This document shows, piece after piece, positions 26,311 through 35,125 of a DNA stretch of 64,000 nt. The notes under the pieces are model-generated. The model saw nothing but the letters and a program-made list of their open reading frames with translations. It ran no database searches and had not been told where the DNA came from. How positions within the stretch are numbered: the stretch's first letter is position 1; each line of letters opens with the position of its first letter. The stretch comes from Paraplanobispora takensis (lineage in GTDB: Bacteria; Actinomycetota; Actinomycetes; Streptosporangiales; Streptosporangiaceae), in the NCBI RefSeq assembly GCF_016863195.1, contig NZ_BOOK01000047.1, positions 37,641 through 101,640 of the forward strand. The letters are read 5' to 3'. The translations under genes were made by a program, and so were the position numbers.

Positions 26311-27207
26311 TCAGGCGCCGGCCGTCCAGTCCTGACGGGCCGCCCACTCGCGCAGGGCGGTGACGCCGACGGTGACGACCGACGGGTCGGGAGCCGGAGG
26401 CGGGGGCGTTCCCGGGGGCGGCGGCGTGTAGGCCCCGGCGATCCCCCGGGCGGCCTCCTCCCCCAGATGAGGGGCCAGCATCTCCCGGTAGGCGTCGGGC
26501 TCCACGGTGTTCCACCGCACCGGACGGCCCAGGGCCGCGGCGAGCTCGGCGGCGACCTCGTCTCCGGTCAGCGCCCGGGGACCGGAGACGATCCGCAGCG
26601 CGGGAGGAGCCGGCGAGGCGATCGCGGCGGCGACGGCGGCCCCCAGGTCGTCCAGTGCGACCCACGGCACCGGCAGGTCCGGCGGGAGCGGGTAGGCGAC
26701 CCGCCCGGCGCGCACCAGCGGGGCGGACCAGGGGGCGATGAGGTTCTCCATGTACGTGCGCGCGGGTGCGACCACCGTGGCGGCCTCGACGCTGCCGGGC
26801 AGTTCGGCCGCCACCAGCACGCGGGCGTCGACGAACGGCACCCCGACGGGCGCCGGGGGCAGCCCGCCGCCGGGATTGAGGACCGCCCGCCCCACCCTCG
26901 CCTTCCGGAGCCCGGCCAGCACCGCCTCGGCCTGCCGCAGGGCCGGGCCGGCGGCGAAGACGAGCGGAAGCTGGACGACCACGACGTCGGCGCCTGCGTA
27001 GGCGGCGGCCAGCGAGCCGGGGTCGAGCAGGTCCGCCGGGACCGGCTCGGCGTCCGGATGCAGCCGGGAGAGGGAGGCGGGGCGGGCAGGGGTGACGGGG
27101 CGGACGACACCCCGCACACGGTGTCCCGCGGCGAGCAGGGCGCGGACGATCGCGGCACCCTGGGTGCCGGTCGCGCCGTGGACGACCACGGTCGATGAGC
27201 TGTTCAT
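26311..27207 (-). CDS. NmrA-like NAD(P)-binding oxidoreductase/sensor
   Basis: 298 residues of the atypical short-chain dehydrogenase fold. The nucleotide loop VVVHGATGTQGAAIVRALL lies at residues 7-25, and the segment DVVVVQLPLVF follows the fold. No canonical YxxxK catalytic pair is seen, as in NmrA/HSCARG-type proteins that sense NADPH or act as quinone reductases. It is divergent from an HxlR regulator with 57 bp between starts, the usual arrangement for such pairs, so it is probably the regulated gene. Confidence 0.82.
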   Translation of the reverse strand: MNSSSTVVVHGATGTQGAAIVRALLAAGHRVRGVVRPVTPARPASLSRLHPDAEPVPADLLDPGSLAAAYAGADVVVVQLPLVFAAGPALRQAEAVLAGLRKARVGRAVLNPGGGLPPAPVGVPFVDARVLVAAELPGSVEAATVVAPARTYMENLIAPWSAPLVRAGRVAYPLPPDLPVPWVALDDLGAAVAAAIASPAPPALRIVSGPRALTGDEVAAELAAALGRPVRWNTVEPDAYREMLAPHLGEEAARGIAGAYTPPPPGTPPPPAPDPSVVTVGVTALREWAARQDWTAGA

Positions 27208-27264
27208 GGCGGCCACGTTAGTTTCAATAATGAAGCAGTACCTAGCACGTAATATTGTTTCACT

Positions 27265-27621
27265 ATGGAAACCAATGGCAGCGAGCAGCTCGGACGTCTC
27301 AACTCGGCGTCGTCCCCGGGATGCGGCGTGGAGCGCACGCTGAAGGTCCTCGACGGGAAGTGGACGACGCTGATCGTCCGGGAGCTGCTGTCCGGCCCCA
27401 AGCGCTTCGGCGACCTGCGCGCCGCCATGGGCTCCCCCAGCGCCAAGACTCTCACCGACCGCCTGCGGGCCCTGGAGCACCAGCGGATCCTGACCCGCAC
27501 CGTCTACGCCGAGGTGCCGCCCCGCGTCGTCTATCAGCTCACCGAGGAGGGCGAGAGCCTCAGCGACGTCCTGGACGCCATGCTCCGCTGGGGCGAGGCG
27601 CACCCCCTCACCGAGGATTGA
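27265..27621 (+). CDS. HxlR-family transcriptional regulator
   Basis: 118 residues. The HxlR winged helix is obvious: CGVERTLKVLDGKWTTLIVREL, shortened here as C.VERTL.VLDGKWT, then LSGPKRFGDLRAAM and the wing KTLTDRLRALE. The single Cys near the N-terminus (SPGCGVE) is conserved in redox- or electrophile-sensing members. The divergent NmrA-like gene is its probable target. The shared gap holds tac-ctagca-cgta at about 27240, a weak inverted element. Confidence 0.9.
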   Translation: METNGSEQLGRLNSASSPGCGVERTLKVLDGKWTTLIVRELLSGPKRFGDLRAAMGSPSAKTLTDRLRALEHQRILTRTVYAEVPPRVVYQLTEEGESLSDVLDAMLRWGEAHPLTED

Positions 27622-27654
27622 TCGCCGAGAACCGACCCCGCAGGACCGGTCGCC

Positions 27655-28284
27655 TCAGCCTCCGGACGGGCCCACCGGCCGGTACGGCAGCCGCCCCATG
27701 CCGGGCACGAACCGCCCGACGCGGGCGGCGTACTCCCCGTAGACGGCGCCGTGCACGGTGCGCAGATAGGGCTCCTCCACCGCGCGCACCTGCATCTGGA
27801 TGGAGACCACCAGGACGGCCAGGCCGGCGAGGGCGACCGGGTTGGGCGCCATCAGCGTCAGCCCGAGGCTCGTAGTGATCATCGCGGTGAAGATCGGATT
27901 GCGGGCCACGGCGAACGGGCCGCCGGTGACCAGGTCGGTGCGCTCGCCGGCGTCCACACCGATCCGCCAGGAGGTGCCCATGGCCAGCTGCGCGGCCAGG
28001 GTGGTCACGGTGCCGAGGACAGCGACCAGCAGCCCGGCGGCCCGGACGAGCGGGTGATCGAGCGTGGACAGGGGCGCCAGGCCGGCCAGGCCGGCGATCG
28101 GCCCGGCCAGGCCGAGGACGAGGGCGGCGACGAAGGCGAGCTTGGCCCACCAGGCCGGTGAGCCGGCCGGGCCGGCGTCCAGACGCAGGCCGCTGTCACC
28201 GGTCCGGCGCCATTGGACGAGGGTGCGCCAGCCGAAGGCCAGCATCAGAGCGGTCAGGTACATCACGAGAGCGGCGACGGTCAT
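27655..28284 (-). CDS. Isoprenylcysteine carboxyl methyltransferase-like membrane protein
   Basis: 209 residues with four to five membrane helices. The C-terminal half has the ICMT/PEMT cofactor region: GTSWRIGVDAGERTDLVTGG, FAVARNPIFTAM and VEEPYLRTVHGAVYGEYAARV. Bacterial members of this family methylate unknown lipids or thiols. It converges on the HxlR gene. The minus-strand upstream gap (28285-28363) is AT-rich and likely carries its promoter. Confidence 0.82.
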   Translation of the reverse strand: MTVAALVMYLTALMLAFGWRTLVQWRRTGDSGLRLDAGPAGSPAWWAKLAFVAALVLGLAGPIAGLAGLAPLSTLDHPLVRAAGLLVAVLGTVTTLAAQLAMGTSWRIGVDAGERTDLVTGGPFAVARNPIFTAMITTSLGLTLMAPNPVALAGLAVLVVSIQMQVRAVEEPYLRTVHGAVYGEYAARVGRFVPGMGRLPYRPVGPSGG

Positions 28285-28363
28285 GCATCCATAAAGTACA
28301 GAGAACCCTGAATTCAGGCAATCCTGAACTCAATGTCCTTGTGACGAACGGCCGGCGACGCCG

Positions 28364-28942
28364 TCACAGGTCGCGGACCACCCTGGCCGGGGTGCCCACG
28401 GCGACGACGTTCCCGGGGATGTCCTTGGTGACGACGGAACCGGCGCCGATGACGCTGTTGGCGCCGATGGTGACCCCGGCCAGCACGATGGCGCCGCCGC
28501 CGAGCCAGACGTTGTCCCCGATCACGATCGGCGCGGCGGCCTCCAGCTTGGCGCGCCGCTGCTCGGGATCGAGCGGGTGGGTGGGGGTGAGCAGCTGCAC
28601 GTGCGGGCCGATCTGCACGTCGGCGCCGATGGTGATGGGGGCCACGTCCAGGGCGGTCAGCCCGTAGTTGGCGAACGTGCCCGGACCGACGGTGATGTAG
28701 GAGCCGTAGTCGACGTACAGCGGCGGCCGGATGTGGGCGTCGGGGGCGATCGAGCCCAGCAGGTCCTGCAGGACGAGCCGGGCGGCCGCGTAGTCGGCGG
28801 GGTACAGCTCGCCGTACCGGTGGGACAGCAGGGCGGCGCGTTCGAGGGCGGCCGCCAGCTCGGGATCGTCGGCGATGTACAGATCACCGGCCAGCATGCG
28901 CTCACGGTTGGTACGGGTGTCCCCGGCGAAGAAGTCGGTCAC
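28364..28942 (-). CDS. Sugar O-acetyltransferase (maltose/galactoside acetyltransferase type)
   Basis: 192 residues from the GTG at 28942, which gives the typical family N-terminus (RTNRERMLAGDLYIADDPEL). A left-handed beta-helix of hexapeptide repeats fills the C-terminal half (ITIGADVQIGPHVQLLTPTH with the catalytic His, then IVIGDNVWLGGGAIV and VIGAGSVVTKDIPGNVVAVG). It transfers acetyl from acetyl-CoA to a sugar hydroxyl. Monocistronic. Confidence 0.9.
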   Translation of the reverse strand: MTDFFAGDTRTNRERMLAGDLYIADDPELAAALERAALLSHRYGELYPADYAAARLVLQDLLGSIAPDAHIRPPLYVDYGSYITVGPGTFANYGLTALDVAPITIGADVQIGPHVQLLTPTHPLDPEQRRAKLEAAAPIVIGDNVWLGGGAIVLAGVTIGANSVIGAGSVVTKDIPGNVVAVGTPARVVRDL

Positions 28943-29101
28943 GGGGACGAGCCTAGGCGCGGGGCGGGCCGCCACCGGGAAGGCCGGGCCGTACCCCGGC
29001 CGGTGCCCGCCCCCGATGCGCGGCCTCGCCCATCCTCTCACGCGTCTCGCCGGTGCGGAACCGGGCCGGTCACGTATCCCTCCGGTGCGGCGCCGGGCCG
29101 A

Positions 29102-30670
29102 TCACGCGTCCCGCCGGTTCAGCGCCCGGACGGCCAGGCCGAGAGCCGGCGCGGCGTATCCGCAGAGCACGGCCAGGCCGGCCCACGGCGCCAGCGGGTA
29201 GTAGCCGCTCGCCGGCGCGTAGTCCCCGAGCACCTGCGGGTACCGCGGGATGCTCTGCAGCGCCGAGAAGGCCGCGGCCGGGGTCAGCCGCAGCAGCCAC
29301 TGCGCCGCGCCCGCGGGCAGGGCGGCGGTGGCCGCGAGGACGTAGGGGACGACGATCAGCACGACGGCGGCGGTCACGGCCGCGACGCCGCGCCGGAACA
29401 GCACGCCCAGGGCCAGGGCGAGGACGGCGGTGGCGGCGAACAGCGCCGCGCAGCCGGCGACGACGCGCAGTTCGGTGAGCGTGCTCACCGGCAGGACGGG
29501 CGTGCCGCCCCCGCGCAGGATCCGCGGGCCCAGCGGAACCAGGATCCCGGCGGCGGCGAGCCCGGCGGCGAAGGCGGCCGCACCGGCCACGACGGCCTTG
29601 GCCGCCGGCACCCGGCCGCGCCGCGGACTGGCCAGCAGGGTGGTGCGGATCATCCCCCGCCGGTACTCGGCGGTGGCGAACGTCGCCGCCACGACGATCA
29701 CGATGATCAGCCCGATCACCGCGCCGGTGAGGGGGGTCTCGATCCTGGCGCCCTCGGTGAGGGGCGCGATGTCGCCCACCCCGGTCACGGTGAACGTGCC
29801 GCCGGACTCGACGAGCCCGCCCGGATGGTGGGGGGCGCCGTCGGGCCCGACGGTGACCCCGACGTCGTGACGGTTCCAGCCGCCGGTCACCGCACCCTCC
29901 AGGGCGACCCGGTCGAAGACGGCGGTGACCTCGGCGAAGCGCTCCGCCGAGGGGGAGCCGAACCCGTCCGACACCGTCAGGTGGCCCGGGGAGGCGGCGA
30001 ACATCCCGATCCGCACCGTGTCCGGGAGCCGGGCCGGGCGGGCCGTGCCGACCGCCGTCCACTTCACGCCGTCGGCGGACTCGTAGCCGGTCAGCGTGTC
30101 ACCGGTGCGGGTCAGCCGCAGCCAGCGGGGGGACTCCCGGGACACCCCGCCCGGGCGGCCGGCCGTGTCGTGGGTGAAGTCGTGCTGCATCCGCACCCCG
30201 TGCTCACCGGTGACCATCACCGCCGCGTACGGCGACCCCTGCTCGCCGCCCGCCTTGACGACGACCCCGGCCTTGGCCCACGGCACGACGCCCGGAACGA
30301 CGTTCCGCACCCCGGGGGTCTCGTCGGGCAGCCGGATCTGCCCGGTCATGGAGGTCACCCGGACGGTGACGGAGCCGTCGCCGGTCAGCTGCCGGTACAC
30401 GAAGTAGAACTTGTCGTCCACCGCCTCGCCGCCGGGACCCGTCGGGGGGACGGGGCAGGGGATCTCGGTCACGCCGTTGCCGCAGACGCTGCGGTTGCCC
30501 GACGCCAGGAGCAGACCGAGCAGTACGGTGACCAGCGCCGCGGCCCCCGTGCCGAGCACCCAGCCGCGGACGGTGCGGAACTTGGTCCACTCCGCGCGCA
30601 GCAGCCGCACGAAGCCGCCGCGGCCGGTCCGCAGGGGTGAACGGTACGGCGTGGCGGTGCCGGTGCTCAT
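29102..30670 (-). CDS. ABC-2-type permease with a large extracytoplasmic DUF1349/LamG-like domain
   Basis: 522 residues. The first membrane helix (about 35-58) is followed by roughly 230 extracytoplasmic residues, then five to six helices (about 285-515) with the ABC-2 pattern (ATAEYRRGMIRTTLLASPRR). The ectodomain has the beta-sandwich signature of DUF1349/concanavalin-like domains: WAKAGVVVKAGGEQGSPYAA, PRWLRLTRTGDTLTGYESAD and VRIGMFAASP. Such a domain could bind sugars or peptidoglycan-like polymers. Its ATG overlaps the stop of the ATPase gene (ATGA), so the two make one transporter. Divergent from a two-component system, which probably controls it. Confidence 0.8.
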   Translation of the reverse strand: MSTGTATPYRSPLRTGRGGFVRLLRAEWTKFRTVRGWVLGTGAAALVTVLLGLLLASGNRSVCGNGVTEIPCPVPPTGPGGEAVDDKFYFVYRQLTGDGSVTVRVTSMTGQIRLPDETPGVRNVVPGVVPWAKAGVVVKAGGEQGSPYAAVMVTGEHGVRMQHDFTHDTAGRPGGVSRESPRWLRLTRTGDTLTGYESADGVKWTAVGTARPARLPDTVRIGMFAASPGHLTVSDGFGSPSAERFAEVTAVFDRVALEGAVTGGWNRHDVGVTVGPDGAPHHPGGLVESGGTFTVTGVGDIAPLTEGARIETPLTGAVIGLIIVIVVAATFATAEYRRGMIRTTLLASPRRGRVPAAKAVVAGAAAFAAGLAAAGILVPLGPRILRGGGTPVLPVSTLTELRVVAGCAALFAATAVLALALGVLFRRGVAAVTAAVVLIVVPYVLAATAALPAGAAQWLLRLTPAAAFSALQSIPRYPQVLGDYAPASGYYPLAPWAGLAVLCGYAAPALGLAVRALNRRDA

Positions 30671-31647
30671 CGCGCCCCCTCCCGCCCCGCGGCGGCTCCC
30701 CCGGCCGCCTCCGCCGGGACCCCCGCACCGGATTCCGCGCCGCCGCCCGGCTCCGCGGTGTCCCTCGTGAGATCCATCCAGGCCTCCTCAAGCGTCGCCC
30801 GGTAAGCCCTCACCTCGGAGAACGGCACCGCGTCCGCGGTGAGGAGCGCCCTGACGCGCTCGGCCGTCATCCCGGACACGACGAGCGTGTCGCGGCCGGT
30901 GACGGCCACGGCGGCCCCGGCGCCGGCCAGCGCCGTCATCGCCTCCGGACGCGCCGTGGTGCGCACCGCGACCCGGCCGCCGGAGGCGGCCTCGATCAGC
31001 TCGGCCACGCCGATGTCGGCGACTACCCTGCCGCGGCCGGCCACCACGAGATGGTCGGCGGTGTCCTGCAGTCCGCCCATCAGGCGGCCGGAGACCAGGA
31101 CGGCGCGGCCCTCGGCGGCCAGCGACCGCAGCAGGCCGCGCAGCCACCCGGCGCCCCCGGGGTCGAGACCGTCGAACGGCTCGTCGAACATGAGCACCGG
31201 CGGATCGCCGAGCAGCGCCGCGGCGACCCCGAGCCGCTGCCGCAGGTCGGGGGAGTATCCGCCCGCCCTGCGCCGGGCCGCCTCTCCCAATCCGGCCAGC
31301 TCCGCCACCTCGTCGACCCGCCCGGCGGTCAGACCGTGGGAGCGGGCCAGCCACAGCAGGTGGTCACGGCCGGTGCGGCCGGGCTGCAGCGCGCCGGCCT
31401 CCAGCGACGCCCCGACGTGCCCGAGGGGGTCGCGCAGGCTCCGGTACGGCCGGCCGCCCACCAGCGCGCTTCCCCCGTCGGCCGCGTCCAGGCCGAGGAT
31501 CACCCGCATCGTGGTGGACTTGCCCGCGCCGCCGGGACCGACGAGGCCGGTGACCCGCCCCGGCGTCACGGTGAACGACATCCCGTCCAGGGCCACGACC
31601 CGGCCGAACCGCTTGCGCAGCCCGGCGACTTCGATGGTTGCTTCCAT
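30667..31647 (-). CDS. ABC exporter ATP-binding protein with degenerate signature
   Basis: 326 residues. Walker A is GPGGAGKST and Walker B is VLMFDEPFDGLDP. The signature position, normally LSGGQ or YSGGM, reads GYSPDLRQRLGVA, lacking both Gly residues. This is unusual but occurs in actinobacterial exporters of this BcrA-like group (from memory). The C-terminal 100 residues are a DrrA-like regulatory extension. Start at 31647 gives the standard N-terminus. The gene is translationally coupled to the permease. Confidence 0.85.
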   Translation of the reverse strand: MEATIEVAGLRKRFGRVVALDGMSFTVTPGRVTGLVGPGGAGKSTTMRVILGLDAADGGSALVGGRPYRSLRDPLGHVGASLEAGALQPGRTGRDHLLWLARSHGLTAGRVDEVAELAGLGEAARRRAGGYSPDLRQRLGVAAALLGDPPVLMFDEPFDGLDPGGAGWLRGLLRSLAAEGRAVLVSGRLMGGLQDTADHLVVAGRGRVVADIGVAELIEAASGGRVAVRTTARPEAMTALAGAGAAVAVTGRDTLVVSGMTAERVRALLTADAVPFSEVRAYRATLEEAWMDLTRDTAEPGGGAESGAGVPAEAAGGAAAGREGAR

Positions 31648-31715
31648 GCCACCGCACCCTAGGCAGCCGCCCAGGCCCCGGTCGTCACGGAACGGAGCGG
31701 TCTTCACCGTCGCCG

Positions 31716-31742
31716 GTGTGAGGGACGGCCCGTCCCTCACAC
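31716..31742. promoter_or_regulatory. 27-bp palindromic operator between ABC exporter and two-component system
   Basis: gtgtgagggacgg (31716-31728), one central c, then its exact reverse complement (31730-31742). It lies 69 bp from the ABC start and 33 bp from the kinase start. A perfect palindrome midway between divergent promoters is typical of a response-regulator or repressor site; the LuxR-type regulator encoded alongside is the obvious candidate. Confidence 0.75.
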
Positions 31743-31774
31743 GAGGGATGCCGGAATCCTCCGCCGCGGGAACA

Positions 31775-33247
31775 ATGATCCCCGTGGAGCGAGCACATGA
31801 CCGTCGGCGCGGATGGACCGCCTGGGCCGACCGTGGCCGGCGGATCGCCGCGACCCCGCACGCTCCCGTCGCGGCCGCCGCCCTGCTGGCGTCGCTGGCG
31901 GTGGCCGAGTCGATCGCGCACCTCACGGGCGCGCTCCCGGCCTATCCCCTGGTCGGTGAGACGGTGAGCGTGCCGGCGGGCGAAGCGGTCACAGGTCCCG
32001 GGCACGCGCCGGCGACCGAGGTGACCCCGCGTTTTGGGGATGCGTCAGGGGGCGAAGCGGGCATGGGTTCCGGGGACGTACCGGCGGATGAGGCGATCGC
32101 CCGCCTCGGCGGCCCGCCGCCCGTCCCGAACCCCGGCACCCCGTCCCTCCTGGTGGCGTCCGGTCTGCTCGGTCTGGCCACCACGCTGCCCGTCGCGATC
32201 GTGCGGGCGCAGCCGGCCGTGGCCGCCGTCGCCGTCTCCGCGGCGGGCCTGCTGTCCCTGTCGGCCTTCCACACGCTGACCGCGGCGGGCGTGGCCGCGC
32301 AGCTGATCTGCTGCTACCGGCTGGGCCGTACCGGCTCGCAGCCGCTGGCCGTCCTGCTGACGGTGCCGTTCGTCCTGGTGGCCGTGGCCGGTACGGCCCT
32401 CGGCGGGACAGGCGTCCTCACCATGCTGGCGGCCTGCCTGTCCCCGGCCGCGGCCCTGGCCGGGATCGCGCGGCGGGCGCACACCCGGGCGGCGGACGAC
32501 GACGCCGCCCGCCGGGTCGTCGCCGACACCCTCCTGGAGCACACCGCGCGCGGCGAGCGGGCGCGCATCGCCCGGGAGCTGCACGACGTCGTCGCCCACC
32601 ACATCTCCATGGTCGCGGTGCAGGCGGAGACGGCCCGGCTGACCACCCCGGGGATGCCGGCCACCGGAGCGGAGCGGCTGTCGGCCATCGGCGACACCGC
32701 CCGGGCGGCGCTGACCGAGATGCGGAGCCTGCTGGGCGTGCTGCGCGAGGACACCGGAGCGGAGACCCCGGACCGGCGGCCCCAGCCGGGCCTGAGTCCG
32801 GGCGAGCTCAACGAGCTGATCGACGAGGCGCGTGACGCGTCCGGAACGGGCCTGCGCCTCATCCTGACCGGCCCGCCGGTCCCGCTCGGCCCCGGCGTCG
32901 AACTCGCGGCCTACCGCATCGTCCAGGAGGCCCTCACCAACGCCCGGCGGCACGCGCCGGGCGCCGCCGTCGATGTGGAGCTGCACTACACCGGCGACGG
33001 CCTGCGCCTGACCGTCCGCGACAACGGCCCCGGCCCGGCCACGGCGGCGCCGTACGAAGAGCACGGCCTCCCCGCGGTGCCGTACGGCGGGCACGAGCCG
33101 CCCGCGGTGCCGTACGGCGGGCACGGGCTGTCCGGCATGCGCGAGCGCGCCGCGGCCGTCGGCGGTGAGCTGCGCGCCGGCCCGGCGGCCGGCGGCGGCT
33201 TCCTCGTCGAGGCCCGCCTGCCGGCCCGGGACGGAGAGCCCGGATGA
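31775..33247 (+). CDS. NarL-group sensor histidine kinase with tandem-repeat insertions
   Basis: 490 residues with four to five membrane helices (about 30-48, 128-200, 205-235). HisKA_3 has phospho-acceptor His270 ([18 protein letters not shown]); HATPase follows with N box ([15 protein letters not shown]) and G boxes DNGPGPA and [14 protein letters not shown]. Two oddities stand out. The extracytoplasmic loop holds a 24-residue imperfect duplication ([20 protein letters not shown] / [20 protein letters not shown]). The ATP lid carries a 10-residue unit in three copies ([14 protein letters not shown]). It overlaps the response-regulator gene by four bases. Confidence 0.88.
   Translation: MIPVERAHDRRRGWTAWADRGRRIAATPHAPVAAAALLASLAVAESIAHLTGALPAYPLVGETVSVPAGEAVTGPGHAPATEVTPRFGDASGGEAGMGSGDVPADEAIARLGGPPPVPNPGTPSLLVASGLLGLATTLPVAIVRAQPAVAAVAVSAAGLLSLSAFHTLTAAGVAAQLICCYRLGRTGSQPLAVLLTVPFVLVAVAGTALGGTGVLTMLAACLSPAAALAGIARRAHTRAADDDAARRVVADTLLEHTARGERARIARELHDVVAHHISMVAVQAETARLTTPGMPATGAERLSAIGDTARAALTEMRSLLGVLREDTGAETPDRRPQPGLSPGELNELIDEARDASGTGLRLILTGPPVPLGPGVELAAYRIVQEALTNARRHAPGAAVDVELHYTGDGLRLTVRDNGPGPATAAPYEEHGLPAVPYGGHEPPAVPYGGHGLSGMRERAAAVGGELRAGPAAGGGFLVEARLPARDGEPG
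33053..33126 (+). repeat. 30-bp in-frame tandem repeat in the kinase ATP-lid region
   Basis: The word cccgcggtgccgtacggcgg recurs at 33071 and 33101 with a diverged upstream copy starting near 33041. It encodes [10 protein letters not shown] / [10 protein letters not shown] / PYGGHGLS between the G1 and G2 boxes, so copy number changes keep the frame. Confidence 0.8.
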
Positions 33248-33945
33248 GCTCACCGTCTCCGGCGGTCCGGATCGTCGTCGCCGACGACCACCTGGTGGTC
33301 CGCACCGGATTCGCCGCGCTGCTCGACACCCAGCCGGACTTCACCGTCGTGGGGACCGCCTGCGACGGAACCGAGGCGGTGCGGGTGTGCCGCGAGCTGT
33401 CCCCCGACGTCGTCCTGATGGACGTGCGCATGCCGGGGGTGGACGGCATCGAGGCCACCAGGCGGCTGGCCGGCCCGGCGGGCGCGGGGCCGCGCGTGCT
33501 CATCCTGACGACCTTCGACCTGGACGAGTACGTCTACGACGCGCTTCGCGCCGGGGCCAGCGGGTTCCTGCTCAAGGACGTCACCGCCGAGCGGCTCTTC
33601 GACGCGGTGCGCGTCATCGCCGCCGGTGAGGCCCTTCTGGCTCCGGCGGTCACCCGGCGCCTCATCGGCGAGTTCACCCGCCTGCACCCCCATCCCGCCG
33701 CCTCGGCCGCGACCGCGCTCGCCGCCCTCACGCCCCGCGAGACGCAGGTCCTGCGGCTGGTCGCCGAGGGCCTGTCCAACCCGGAGATCGCGCGGCGGCT
33801 GACGGTCACCGAGGAGACGGTGAAGACCCACGTGAGCCGCGTCCTGAACAAGCTCGGCCTGCGCGACCGGACCCAGGCCGTCATAGCCGCCTACGAGACC
33901 GGTCTGGTCGTCCCCCGCTCCCACGGACCGCAACGTCCCGTCTGA
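33244..33945 (+). CDS. NarL/LuxR-family response regulator
   Basis: 233 residues. Receiver domain with acidic pocket (VVADDH), phospho-acceptor Asp60 ([10 protein letters not shown]), Thr (LILTTFD) and Lys (FLLKDV). The C-terminal LuxR HTH reads [20 protein letters not shown] then [19 protein letters not shown]. It starts on the kinase stop (ATGA), making a two-component pair. The probable target is the divergent ABC exporter through the 27-bp palindrome. Confidence 0.93.
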   Translation: MSSPSPAVRIVVADDHLVVRTGFAALLDTQPDFTVVGTACDGTEAVRVCRELSPDVVLMDVRMPGVDGIEATRRLAGPAGAGPRVLILTTFDLDEYVYDALRAGASGFLLKDVTAERLFDAVRVIAAGEALLAPAVTRRLIGEFTRLHPHPAASAATALAALTPRETQVLRLVAEGLSNPEIARRLTVTEETVKTHVSRVLNKLGLRDRTQAVIAAYETGLVVPRSHGPQRPV

Positions 33946-34010
33946 GCAAGAGGCGCGATTCACACGTCCCATGAAAGACTTCCACAAAAAGGGACGAATG
34001 GACGCCGTGC

Positions 34011-34350
34011 ATGGTCGATGACTTCCCGCCGCCCCCTGCCCCGAAGCGCCCGCGCAGCCGGTGGTGGGTGATCGCAGGTGCCCTGGCGGTCGTGGCATCG
34101 GTCGGTCTGTCACTGTTCTTCGTGGTGAATGAGGCCGGCACCGTACCGACCAGAGCACTGGAACCGTCACCTCCCCCGCCCCTGCCCACGGCTTCCGTGC
34201 CGGCGGAGGCCTCACGGCGGGGACTTCGCCGCGGCCCTCGACCAGGACGCGGTCGGATACGCCCTGACCTCGTCCGAGATCGCGTCTGACGCCCAGGCCG
34301 GAACCCTGCTCACCAAGGCGGTCAGCACCCGGAGATGCGACAAGGAGTGA
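34011..34350 (+). pseudogene. Small membrane-anchored protein gene, probably frameshifted
   Basis: From the ATG at 34011 a proline-rich N-terminus (VDDFPPPPAPKRPRSRWW) and one membrane helix are followed by a Pro/Thr linker. Around base 34200 this frame degenerates into Arg/Gly-rich sequence, while the +1 frame continues sensibly (GGDFAAALDQDAVGYALTSS then TLLTKAVSTRRCDKE) to a stop at 34350. The layout of membrane helix, linker and a Cys-containing helical tail resembles the DUF732-like neighbour on the other strand. Either a single-base indel in the genome or a sequencing error would explain it. Confidence 0.5.
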
Positions 34351-34366
34351 AGTACGGCCCGCCGCC

Positions 34367-34873
34367 CTAGCGACAGATGACGTACACCGCGCCTGCGAGC
34401 AGTTCCTCGGCCTCGCCGGCGTCGATCTGCGCGTGCTCGTCGGAGAACAGCCGCATCGTGTACTCCCGGAGAGAGTACGGCGAGTCGCCCATCCCATTGA
34501 TGATCTTGTCGCAGACCATGCGGCCGCGCCGGATCGCCAGCTCCTCATCGGCCGCCAGGCCCGGATCCATCGCCCTCAGCGCGGCCAGGTAGGCGGGCCC
34601 GGAAGGGGCGTAGGTCGGTGGTAACGGGGCCCGCGCCGTACCGGTGCGCGCGGGCCACGCGACCGCCGGATCCAGCCCGGCGGCGACCGCCGGCGGGAGG
34701 TCCGCGGCGCCCTTCATGCTGATGTGCCCGGTCGTCAGGCCGTCGACCACCAGGACCGCGACGCCGAGCAGGACGGCCCCGCAGACCATCGCCGACACCG
34801 CGATCGCGATCCGCCGCACGCCGGAGAGCCGCCGCTGCGGGCTCTCGGGGGGCCGCTGGGAGGACGGGCGCAT
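34367..34873 (-). CDS. DUF732-like membrane-anchored small protein
   Basis: 168 residues from the ATG at 34873. An N-terminal basic segment and one membrane helix (IAIAVSAMVCGAVLLGVAVL) lead to an exported domain with the DUF732 pattern: YLAALRAMDPGLAADEELAI, RRGRMVCDKIINGMG and a terminal AEELLAGAVYVIC. The two Cys probably form the family disulfide. DUF732 proteins are small exported actinobacterial proteins of unknown role. It converges on a related but broken gene. Confidence 0.65.
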   Translation of the reverse strand: MRPSSQRPPESPQRRLSGVRRIAIAVSAMVCGAVLLGVAVLVVDGLTTGHISMKGAADLPPAVAAGLDPAVAWPARTGTARAPLPPTYAPSGPAYLAALRAMDPGLAADEELAIRRGRMVCDKIINGMGDSPYSLREYTMRLFSDEHAQIDAGEAEELLAGAVYVICR

Positions 34874-35125
34874 AACCGGCGATCTTACGCGGGTGATCCA
34901 GGAGGCCGGAGAGGGCCCGCTGCCCGGGATCCGGCCGGTTCGCCGGATTCCCTCAGTTTCCCGCCTCGCCGGTCGATGGAGAAGGGACTCGAAGACCGTG
35001 GAAGAAATGGATCGTCTCATGCGCACCCGCCCTCATCAGGTCGCGGCCCCGGTGGCCGCCGCCCGGCCGGCGACCGGCTGCCAGGGCTGATCGGCTGCCG
35101 GATCAGACGGCGAGGAGAGAACCCG

